From: Dehalococcoidia bacterium | GTDB taxonomy: Bacteria > Chloroflexota > Dehalococcoidia > Dehalococcoidales > UBA1222 | DNA: 46,941 nucleotides | Assembly: GCA_009779255.1 (NCBI GenBank) | Contig: WREQ01000006.1 | Location: 1 to 46,941, forward strand | Direction: 5' to 3' | Part shown: positions 40,907-46,941 of the stretch, in pieces | Numbering within the stretch: position 1 is the stretch's first letter | How the letters are laid out: every line of letters begins with the position of its first letter | Notes under the pieces: generated by a model | What the model saw: the letters and a program-made list of their open reading frames with translations, nothing else | Database searches by the model: none | Told to the model about the DNA's origin: nothing | Made by a program: the position numbers and the translations under genes

Positions 40907-41518
40907 TTATCTGTCCGCCGTTCTTTTAAGAATTTCTGCTAACTTTGGATTAAGATAAGCGGAAAGCATGGCAGTCACAGATTCGGCGGAAAAATCGTAG
41001 AAAACAGAACCATCTTTTTCTACAATGTGGAAACCATGATGGAGCCTTTTTATTGCTCTAATTTCCACTCCTTCTTTGAGGGCGGATACAATCATAGCCT
41101 TAGAAGCGTTGTCTAACTTTTTTAAATCCTCTTCAGAAAGCAATACTGTGATGGAGTCAGTGTGTCTACCTGCCCAATTTTTAATTAGGTCTGGCAGAAT
41201 TTCCTTGATTACCTCGGATGAATAGGAAGAAGCCACCGCTTTGGCCATAAGATTATCCAAAATCGCTTGGATTTCGCCTTTGAAAGCGAGTATTAGATTA
41301 CGGGAGGCCTGTTCTAGTGCTGCAATGCTTGCCTTTTCATCCAGTTCAATGGCTTCCTTGGCTTTGGAAATAGTTGCGGCAGCCTCTTTTTTTGCTTCTT
41401 CAACTATTCGCTTCGCTTCAGCCTCCGCATCAGCTTTGATTCGGGCTGTTTCTGCGTGGGTGGCCGCAATTCCGTCCCGTTTTATTTTTTCGATAAGTTC
41501 ATTTAGTTTGATATCCAT
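40907..41518 (-). CDS. atpE: V-type ATPase peripheral-stalk subunit E
   Basis: This 203-aa subunit has an N-terminal coiled coil rich in Ala/Glu/Lys ('ARIKADAEAEAKRIVEEAKK', about residues 22-60) and a C-terminal globular domain with 'GFHIVEKDGSVFYDFSAESV'. It anchors the A3B3 head to the stator. It is the first gene of the operon; the promoter is 75 bp upstream. No subunit G gene is nearby. Confidence 0.88.
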   Translation of the reverse strand: MDIKLNELIEKIKRDGIAATHAETARIKADAEAEAKRIVEEAKKEAAATISKAKEAIELDEKASIAALEQASRNLILAFKGEIQAILDNLMAKAVASSYSSEVIKEILPDLIKNWAGRHTDSITVLLSEEDLKKLDNASKAMIVSALKEGVEIRAIKRLHHGFHIVEKDGSVFYDFSAESVTAMLSAYLNPKLAEILKRTADR

Positions 41519-41591
41519 AATGGCTTCTTTCTATAAAATATAGGGGCGCGCCTTCTGAAACATGGAAATAAGCTGGCGTGTGAGTCACAGT

Positions 41592-41621
41592 ATTATACTT
41601 GTATTTGGTTAAGCATGTCAA
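41592..41621 (-). promoter_or_regulatory. Strong sigma-70 promoter of the V-ATPase operon
   Basis: On the minus strand a perfect TTGACA (41616-41621) and a perfect TATAAT (41592-41597) are separated by 18 bp, about 75 bp before subunit E. Confidence 0.85.
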
Positions 41622-41885
41622 GCAAATGTACGCGTTCAAGACATATAATGGCACTCAGTTGGCAGCTTTTAGTTTTCTATCTTTGCGCTCCACTGGCATT
41701 CTGGCCTCCGAGTCGGAACCCAGATGTGTCATCCATCTTAAAAAATCCACGGGCTGTAAAAATATGCTCTGCCAGAGGTTGCTTGTCAGATGTGAAACGG
41801 TGCAGGCCGCTGCCTCAGTGCTTCACTTTACAAAAAAAGGTGTTTTAATGGTAGAATACCAACAGTTTGTCTGAAGGGAAAAACT
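41622..41885. other. Noncoding stretch upstream of nhaA
   Basis: No gene is supported; the 91- and 77-codon ORFs here have unlikely composition. TTTACA and TAGAAT spaced by 19 bp near 41827-41857 could be the nhaA promoter. Confidence 0.4.
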
Positions 41886-43274
41886 ATGTCTTCACGTACA
41901 CCCGACAAAAAGGAGAGCTTCAAACAGAAGCTCGACAGCCGGCGCAAACGCCGGGCGGCAAGGATTCGCGCTATTGAGCGTTTTATAAAGCGGGAATCTT
42001 TCGGCGGCATTCTGCTGCTGGTGGCTGCCGTGGCGGCGATGATAATCGCTAACTCGCCGTGGTCGGAGCAATATTTTAACCTGTTGCATATGGATGCCGG
42101 CGTCAAGCTGGGACGTTTCAGTCTTGAGATGTCGCTGGAGCACTGGATTAACCACGGTCTCATAGCCCTGTTCTTCCTGTTGATCGGGCTGGAGGTTAAG
42201 CGCGAGGTGCTGGCGGGCGAGCTGTCATCTCCGTCGCGGCTCGCTTTCCCGGCGGTGGCCGCAGTCGGAGGGATGGTAGTGCCTGCTCTCCTCTACTTTC
42301 TGGTTAACATGTCCGACGGCGGTGTTCCCCGTGGCTTTGGCATACCGATGGGTACCGACACTGCTTTTGCCATCGGCATTCTGGCGCTGTTGGGCAAGCG
42401 GGTGCCGCTGTCGCTCAAGGTCTTTCTGGTGTCGACGGCGGTCATCGATGACGTCGGGGTGGTCATCATCATCGCTGCGGCGTATACAAGTTCAATTGAC
42501 TGGGCCGCGTTAGGCTGGGCGGGGCTGGTTATCGCGGGGCTGATTGCTCTGAATATCGGTGGTGTTAAGAAACTCGTGCCCTATCTTTTATTGGGGCTGA
42601 TACTGTGGTATTTTGTTCTGCAGTCTGGTCTGCACGCAACTCTGGCCGGCATCATATTGGCGCTGACCATTCCTCTGCGTCAGAAAATTTCCTGTAGCGA
42701 GTTTATTGATACCTGCAAGACGGGATTGGAGGTTTTCGGCAGTGCTGAAGGTCGGCGTACCAATGTCCTGCTGACCTATGAGCAGCAGGACACGCTGGAC
42801 AAGATGGGGAAAGCCTATGAGCAAGTGCAGAATCCGCTGCTCAGGCTGGAGCATAGCCTGCATCCTATCAGCGCCTATTTCGTCATGCCTGTCTTCGCGT
42901 TGGCCAATGCTGGCATACCGTTCGGTGGTGGAATTGATATTTGGCAACCGGTGGCCCTTGGCATTATGCTAGGGCTGGTAATCGGCAAGCCGCTGGGCAT
43001 CGTGGGATTGACGTTCGTTTTAACCAAGCTGAAACTGCTTAGAAAGCCCTCTTCGTGTCAATGGCAGCACATCATTGGGGCGGGTTTGCTTGGCGGTATG
43101 GGCTTCACCATGTCCATGTACATCGCTGTGATGTCACTGGACGCCGAGGTGATCAACGCTGCCAAGCTGGCAATCGTACTGTCATCGTTGGTGGCTGGGC
43201 TGGTCGGGGCGCTGTTTATTATGTCTCAGCCGGTGGGTGAGTGCGAGACGATAGATGTGGATTTGCCGCACTGA
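41886..43274 (+). CDS. nhaA: Na+/H+ antiporter NhaA
   Basis: This 462-aa inner-membrane antiporter exports sodium in exchange for protons. The paired aspartates of the ion site are in 'STAVIDDVGVVIII'. 'HWINHGLIALFFLLIGLEVK' and 'GIPMGTDTAFAIGILALLGK' are family segments. It has about 12 membrane spans and a basic 35-residue N-terminal extension ('KQKLDSRRKRRAARIRAIER') that E. coli NhaA lacks. GAAGGGA precedes the ATG. A strong terminator follows. Confidence 0.94.
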   Translation: MSSRTPDKKESFKQKLDSRRKRRAARIRAIERFIKRESFGGILLLVAAVAAMIIANSPWSEQYFNLLHMDAGVKLGRFSLEMSLEHWINHGLIALFFLLIGLEVKREVLAGELSSPSRLAFPAVAAVGGMVVPALLYFLVNMSDGGVPRGFGIPMGTDTAFAIGILALLGKRVPLSLKVFLVSTAVIDDVGVVIIIAAAYTSSIDWAALGWAGLVIAGLIALNIGGVKKLVPYLLLGLILWYFVLQSGLHATLAGIILALTIPLRQKISCSEFIDTCKTGLEVFGSAEGRRTNVLLTYEQQDTLDKMGKAYEQVQNPLLRLEHSLHPISAYFVMPVFALANAGIPFGGGIDIWQPVALGIMLGLVIGKPLGIVGLTFVLTKLKLLRKPSSCQWQHIIGAGLLGGMGFTMSMYIAVMSLDAEVINAAKLAIVLSSLVAGLVGALFIMSQPVGECETIDVDLPH

Positions 43275-43322
43275 AACACAGCTGGCGGGGTTCATTTGAA
43301 AACCAGAAGCCAGAGGAATAAG

Positions 43323-43350
43323 AAAAAGGCCGGCAAACGCCGGCCTTTTT
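43323..43350. terminator. Bidirectional intrinsic terminator after nhaA
   Basis: AAAAAGGCCGGC, loop AAAC and GCCGGCCTTTTT form a perfect 12-bp stem with A/T tracts, ending nhaA on plus and the tRNA transcript on minus. Confidence 0.93.
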
Positions 43351-43376
43351 AATCCCCTTGGGAGTCCGATATCTTA

Positions 43377-43452
43377 TGGTGGGCGGTAGAGGATTTGAAC
43401 CTCTGACTTCCTGCGTGTGAAGCAGGCGCTCTAACCACTGAGCTAACCGCCC
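43377..43452 (-). tRNA. tRNA-Val (anticodon CAC)
   Basis: The minus strand reads GGGCGGTTAGCTCAGTGGTT..., with acceptor GGGCGGT/ACCGCCC, D-loop AGTGGTTA, anticodon stem CCTGC/GCAGG around TTCACAC (anticodon CAC), T-arm AGAGGTTCAAATCCTCT and encoded CCA. All four arms pair correctly; 76 nt. It reads GTG codons. Confidence 0.97.
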
Positions 43453-43510
43453 GCACTGGGGCAGAGGTAATTCTACCCCAATAGGCACGCGGTGTAAACA
43501 TTGCCCGCGT

Positions 43511-44593
43511 TTAGCCTGCCGCGATTCCCTGTGCCCCCCGCCCGATTAGGGCGCCCACGCTTCCCTCCGGAGTCAGTTTGCCATCTTTCTCGATCTTGAA
43601 GATCTGGATAGCCATGGACTGATTGTCCAGCACGTAAAGATATTTGCCATCAGAGCTCGCGGCAATCTCGGATACACCGGGAACGTCGGCGACCACTCCC
43701 ACTGCGAGGAGTTTGTCGTTGTCAGAACGCGATATCTCGAAGCAGCTGATGGTGCGGCTGGTAAGGTTGGCGGCATAGACGAAATTGCCGGACACGGCTA
43801 TCCATCTGGGTGTTTGCTGTCCGGTTGACAGCGAGGCGGTTATCGTTTGAAGCCCGTTGTTGGAGATGGAATATTCGGAGATGGCACTGGTAGCCGCCTC
43901 GACCACAAGCAGATTGCTGTTGGCGCTGAAGGCGAGTCCAGATGGGCCGCGTCCGCTAGATTCGGTGACAATGGGATCAATGCCCAAGTTGTTGCCGTCC
44001 ACGGCGTATGTCAGCAGTATGCTATTCGATTCACCGGTGGCCACCAGCCATCTGCCGTTGGGCGAGACTTCAATGCTGGAATAGGTGCCTGGAGGCAGTT
44101 GACGGGTAGATTCTTTGTTCACATCGAGTACGCCGTCTTTGTCCATGGTAAAAGCGGTGATGTTGGGAGGAGTGCTTTTCTGGTTGAGTACGAACACCGC
44201 TCTACCCGTAATCGCGATGCTGCAAGGGAACTGTCCCAGCGAGGAGGTCTTGTCGGCGAACACCAGCCCGTCATTGGTAGTTTTAAAAATGCTGATTTCA
44301 TTCGAGCCGGCGTTGACAGCCCCCAGCCATTTACCGTCCTTGCTTAGCGACAGTGCCCCCTGCGAACCGAGCGAGTTGGAGAAGCTGCCGGAGCCTCTGC
44401 CTTGGGTGGCGTAAGAATCGTCATAAACCAGGTTGCCGTTGGCGTCGTGGGTGTAGGCCAGCACCGCATTTGCGGTGGTGGAGTTGTTCATTACGTAGAC
44501 CCATCCGGTGCCGGCGGCCGAATGTCCGCGGCAGGCGGAAAGGGTGGGTACGAGCATTATGGTTACGATTGCAAGAGCCAGTAGTTTTTTCAT
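43511..44593 (-). CDS. Beta-propeller (lactonase/YVTN-type) lipoprotein
   Basis: This 360-aa protein starts 'MKKLLALAIVTIMLVPTLSAC', a lipoprotein signal peptide with lipobox LSAC. GGAGG lies 5 bp before the ATG at 44593, so the ORF-track start inside the repeats is rejected. The mature part has seven repeating blade-like units ('GWVYVMNNSTTANAVLAYTH', 'FSNSLGSQGALSLSKDGKWL', 'IEVSPNGRWLVATGESNSIL', 'IAASSDGKYLYVLDNQSM'), the pattern of seven-bladed propellers such as 6-phosphogluconolactonase/YVTN proteins. Anchored outside the membrane, it is more likely a binding or scaffold protein than a cytosolic lactonase; this is inference. Confidence 0.85.
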   Translation of the reverse strand: MKKLLALAIVTIMLVPTLSACRGHSAAGTGWVYVMNNSTTANAVLAYTHDANGNLVYDDSYATQGRGSGSFSNSLGSQGALSLSKDGKWLGAVNAGSNEISIFKTTNDGLVFADKTSSLGQFPCSIAITGRAVFVLNQKSTPPNITAFTMDKDGVLDVNKESTRQLPPGTYSSIEVSPNGRWLVATGESNSILLTYAVDGNNLGIDPIVTESSGRGPSGLAFSANSNLLVVEAATSAISEYSISNNGLQTITASLSTGQQTPRWIAVSGNFVYAANLTSRTISCFEISRSDNDKLLAVGVVADVPGVSEIAASSDGKYLYVLDNQSMAIQIFKIEKDGKLTPEGSVGALIGRGAQGIAAG

Positions 44594-44641
44594 CAGGACC
44601 TCCATATCGGCATGGAATGTGCCGTGAAATGCGACCATCGT

Positions 44642-44670
44642 ATTATATCCTGCGGATATCTCTATGGCAA
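44642..44670 (-). promoter_or_regulatory. Sigma-70 promoter of the propeller lipoprotein
   Basis: On the minus strand TTGCCA (44665-44670) and TATAAT (44642-44647) are 17 bp apart, about 50 bp before the ATG. Confidence 0.75.
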
Positions 44671-44725
44671 TATTGTGGCAGTGATGAGTTGCGAGTTGCG
44701 AATATCGAGTACGGTCCCGTACAAG

Positions 44726-45214
44726 TCCATCCTGGAGGGAGCGCAGCGACCGAAGGATCTGGTGGCGGGGAGTAACCTTCCACCACCCCACCGGATGCTT
44801 CGTCACTCGCAGGCTCATTCCTCCAGCATGGATTTATGTACAAGTCCATCCTAGAGGGAGTGCAACGACCGAAGGATCTGGTGGCGGAGGTGCCAGTTAC
44901 TACTCCCCGCCTCCTCCAGATGCTTCGTCACTCGCAAGCTCGTTCCTCCAGCATGGATTTACGACTAAGTCCATCCTAGAGGGAGTGCAACGACCGAAGG
45001 ATCTGGCGGCGGGGAGTCGTAACAATCCACCGCCCCATCGGATGCTTCGTCACTCGCAAGCTCGTTCCTCCAGCATGGATTTATGATCAAGTCCATCCTG
45101 GAGGGAGCATAGCGACCGAAGGATCTGGCGGCGGGGAGTAACCATCCACAACCCCACCAGATGCTTCGCTGCCTCTGAATCAAGTTCGGGGCTAAAGGTT
45201 TCAGCATGGACTTA
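44726..45214. repeat. Four tandem copies of the ~110-nt near-palindromic repeat
   Basis: Units lie at about 44726-44836, 44845-44961, 44970-45083 and 45092-45214. Each begins TCCATCCT(G/A)GAGGGAG and the first three end CCTCCAGCATGGATTTA; the fourth ends in a variant (AGGTTTCAGCATGGACTTA) that matches the first unit at 10.1 kb. The two halves of a unit are largely complementary, e.g. CGACCGAAGGATC against GATGCTTCGTCAC. Short 8-10 bp linkers such as TGTACAAG separate units. No coding potential is credible, and there is no spacer variety of the CRISPR kind. Confidence 0.9.
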
Positions 45215-45226
45215 CGACTGTCCGTG

Positions 45227-45247
45227 ATTGCGGGGCAAGCCCGCAAT
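45227..45247. repeat. Small hairpin closing the repeat array
   Basis: ATTGCGGG-GCAAG-CCCGCAAT is a perfect 8-bp inverted repeat, followed by GACACATGGGG. A decayed version (CATTGCAGG...CCCGCAATC) borders the repeats at 10.08-10.11 kb, so it appears to be part of the composite element. The remaining stretch to tatC (45248-45324) shows nothing notable. Confidence 0.65.
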
Positions 45248-45324
45248 GACACATGGGGATAATGCCATTCCGTCCCGCTTAGTCGGATGACGGAAGCTCT
45301 TGTGCGCAGGTGGTTGGCGCGAAA

Positions 45325-46101
45325 CTATGCCGTCGCGCTCTGTGTGGGATTCCCACGTTTTTTCTTGTAAACCAGCCGCGATAGCAGGATACCCAGCTCC
45401 AGCAGCAGTATCAGCGGCACTGCGACGATAGTTTGCGTCACTGGGTCAGGCGTGGGGGTTGAGATTGCCGCGATGATAAAGGCAAGCAAAATCCACCACT
45501 TGCGGCGTTTGGCCAGCCATTGCGGCGATACCACGCCGAGGCTGGCCATGCCCATGATAATCAGCGGTGTCTCGAATACCAGCCCCAAGACCACCAGAAT
45601 GCGCACCACCAGACTGACATAGTTGTCAAGTGAAACCATTGGCGTAGCCCCGACATCAAAGGTGAACAGGAAGTTCAGCGCCGGCGGCAGGGCTATAAAA
45701 TAGGCAAAGGCCACGCCGCACAGGAACATGAAAACGATGGCGGGGATCATGATGAGAATAAACCGTCTTTCCTTGGGTGTCAGCCCGGGGGCGACGAAGG
45801 CGAAAAGCTGATATAGCAGAAACGGCATGGTCATGATGAGGCCGAATAGCAGCCCAACCTTGAAATATACGGCGATGCCCTCCACCAGCCTGATGGTAAC
45901 CAGCTCGGCGTGGGATGGCGCCGGTACCAGCAGAATGCGCAGTACAAGTTCGCCGCAGAACATGCCGACTACCAGTCCGATGACGATGGCTATGGCCGAA
46001 TATAGGATGCGGTTGCGCAATTCCTTGAGGTGCTCCATGAAGGGAGCGCGTTCATAGGGGGTTTGCGGTGTCTGTAGTTCAGCGGCTTGGGTGTCGCTCA
46101 T
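45325..46101 (-). CDS. tatC: Sec-independent translocase TatC
   Basis: This 258-aa membrane protein has six spans and is the receptor core of twin-arginine export. The N-terminus has the family motif 'FMEHLKELRNRILYSAIAIV'. 'TPKERRFILIMIPAIVFMFL' and 'LSRLVYKKKRG' at the end are typical. The conserved Glu of the signal-peptide site is in 'MEHLKELR'. It lies 1 bp after tatB, ending the tatA-tatB-tatC unit. Confidence 0.94.
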   Translation of the reverse strand: MSDTQAAELQTPQTPYERAPFMEHLKELRNRILYSAIAIVIGLVVGMFCGELVLRILLVPAPSHAELVTIRLVEGIAVYFKVGLLFGLIMTMPFLLYQLFAFVAPGLTPKERRFILIMIPAIVFMFLCGVAFAYFIALPPALNFLFTFDVGATPMVSLDNYVSLVVRILVVLGLVFETPLIIMGMASLGVVSPQWLAKRRKWWILLAFIIAAISTPTPDPVTQTIVAVPLILLLELGILLSRLVYKKKRGNPTQSATA

Positions 46102-46102
46102 A

Positions 46103-46690
46103 TCAGTAGATCTCGTCCTCTGTCTGGGCGGCTGCCGTATCGAAAGAAGGAGTTATCGGGATGGAAACGGGAGCCTCTTTGGGCGCTTCAAGCGTAGCGC
46201 CGCCGGCTTCATTAATGGCATCCGAGGCCGCTTTGGCTCCGGTCGATACGGCTTCTGAGACAGTCTGCGCCTGTGCCTCGAGGGTGGTTTTCATTTCGGT
46301 GGCGCTGGTATTCAGCGACTCGGAAATATCACCGAGATCTTTCTTCAGCGTTTCAGACACTTCCCGGGAGCTCTTCTCCAGGGTCTCTGCGATGTCATTG
46401 GCTTGGAAATTGAGCGAAGCCTTGAGGTCGGCCATGTCCTTTTCCAAAGACTCCTTGACCGCCGTCAGATCATTCCTTATGCCGAAGGCGTTGCCGTCTT
46501 CATCGTCGAGGTCAAGCGCCTTGGAAACCTGTCCGGTGAGGTCGTTGGTAATTTTGCGGATATTACGCACAACTTTAGCCACCTTGCGCGCGTAATATGG
46601 TAGCTTGTCAGGACCGACCACCAGCAGACCCACAACCAGAATCACCAGCAGCTGGCCCAAGCCGATTTCCACTCCCAGGATGTTCAACAA
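46103..46690 (-). CDS. tatB: TatB-type translocase subunit with long coiled tail
   Basis: This 195-aa protein has one N-terminal membrane helix ('IGLGQLLVILVVGLLVVGPD'), the 'GPDKLP' hinge and an amphipathic helix ('YYARKVAKVVRNIRKI'). The remaining ~140 residues are acidic, heptad-like and rich in Ser/Glu/Ala ('LEKDMADLKASLNFQAND', 'SREVSETLKKDLGDISESL'), longer than most TatB proteins. The Pro after GPDKL fits TatB better than TatA ('FGxxKLP'). Confidence 0.85.
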   Translation of the reverse strand: MLNILGVEIGLGQLLVILVVGLLVVGPDKLPYYARKVAKVVRNIRKITNDLTGQVSKALDLDDEDGNAFGIRNDLTAVKESLEKDMADLKASLNFQANDIAETLEKSSREVSETLKKDLGDISESLNTSATEMKTTLEAQAQTVSEAVSTGAKAASDAINEAGGATLEAPKEAPVSIPITPSFDTAAAQTEDEIY

Positions 46691-46723
46691 GGACTCAAAT
46701 TCTCCTTAAAAAGCTCCTGTGGA

Positions 46724-46939
46724 TTACTCGGCCTTGGTAGTCTTGGCGGCTTTGGTAGTCTTGGCGGCCTTGCGCTTCTTCTTAGGTTTTTCGACCTCTT
46801 CATCGGTGCTGCCGACCTCTTCGCGGAAGCCGCGTACGGCCTGCCCCATCGAGCTGAAAAGCTGGGGCAGTTTGCCAGCGCCGAAGATGATAAGAATGAT
46901 GATCAGGATGACTGCCAGTTGCCATGGTCCAAAGTTCAT
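46724..46939 (-). CDS. tatA: Sec-independent translocase TatA
   Basis: This 71-aa pore-forming Tat subunit has an N-terminal helix ('PWQLAVILIIILIIFGAGKL'), the 'FGAGKLP' hinge and the amphipathic helix 'LFSSMGQAVRGFREEV'. The tail is a Lys/Ala repeat ('KAAKTTKAAKTTKAE'). The ATG is 2 bp from the window edge, so the upstream region is not visible. It lies 33 bp before tatB. Confidence 0.93.
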   Translation of the reverse strand: MNFGPWQLAVILIIILIIFGAGKLPQLFSSMGQAVRGFREEVGSTDEEVEKPKKKRKAAKTTKAAKTTKAE

Positions 46940-46941
46940 AA

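Noticed and set aside
43219-43488. 89-codon ORF across the tRNA and terminator
   Set aside because: The region is a complete tRNA-Val gene and a terminator hairpin.
44594-44818. N-terminal extension of the propeller lipoprotein in the ORF track
   Set aside because: The extension is translated repeat DNA and promoter; a signal peptide and GGAGG mark the true start at 44593.
44726-45214. CRISPR array
   Set aside because: Units are long near-palindromes with only 8-10 bp linkers, no spacers of constant length and no cas genes.

Overview
The window looks like a bacterial chromosome segment, most likely from the Chloroflexota and probably class Dehalococcoidia. This is an inference from gene content: core-type methionine synthases, a selenium/molybdenum-hydroxylase maturation set, ThyX, a long TatB and many Dehalococcoidia-like small genes. 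No rRNA or marker gene here settles it. Most of the window has GC-rich coding bias. The restriction-modification pair (about 29.9-31.5 kb) and the V-type ATPase operon (34.2-41.5 kb) are visibly AT-richer, which suggests transfer.

Layout, left to right. 0-1 kb: the end of an Ig-like-domain gene and a small lipoprotein. 1-3.3 kb: a cytochrome c maturation operon, ccmABC plus a 47-aa ccmD-like gene missing from the ORF track. 3.3-10 kb: housekeeping genes (rhomboid protease, META-domain lipoprotein, leuS, proC, cvpA, ferredoxin, coaD, rsmD). 10-10.9 kb: palindromic repeats, a transposase fragment, a strong promoter and a structured leader RNA that may be a molybdenum-cofactor riboswitch. 10.9-17.1 kb: modB, modC, yqeB, a methyltransferase-yqeC fusion, xdhC and an unknown 436-aa protein, ended by a terminator. 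17.1-19.5 kb: solitary cobJ, a small superinfection-immunity-like membrane protein and an internally deleted MmeI-like restriction-modification gene. 19.6-21.3 kb: mocA and a MoeA-like molybdopterin-binding protein, which belong functionally with the molybdenum cluster. 21.4-26.7 kb, minus strand: hisF/hisH, a lipoprotein locus, thyX and two overlapping MetE-like genes behind a promoter, a structured leader and an intrinsic terminator. 27.1-29.9 kb: glnA, a frameshifted DUF1622 gene and rlmN. 29.9-33.6 kb: a type II restriction-modification pair, a YkgJ-type metal-cluster protein, a membrane gene split by an amber codon and mscL. 33.6-34.1 kb: a decayed insertion element. 34.2-41.5 kb: a V-type ATPase operon in chlamydial/spirochaetal order (E, DUF2764, A, B, D, I, K). 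41.9-46.9 kb: nhaA, tRNA-Val(CAC), a beta-propeller lipoprotein, four copies of the same repeat seen at 10 kb, and tatA-tatB-tatC.

How the genes fit together. The molybdenum block would import molybdate or tungstate (ModBC), activate and cytidylylate the cofactor (MocA, MoeA-like) and mature selenium-dependent molybdenum hydroxylases (YqeB, YqeC, XdhC). No hydroxylase and no ModA is present in the window. The ThyX/MetE group is a one-carbon and methionine unit. Tat export, Ccm and ferredoxin genes fit an organism exporting cofactor-bearing redox proteins. The V-ATPase, NhaA and MscL deal with ion gradients and turgor.

The most interesting items are the modBC leader, the methyltransferase-YqeC fusion with its unknown partner, the attenuator-like leader of the MetE pair, a roughly 110-nt near-palindromic repeat family at two distant loci, and an MmeI-like gene whose catalytic core appears to be replaced in frame by a palindromic repeat. 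All domain calls are by eye; no database search was run.
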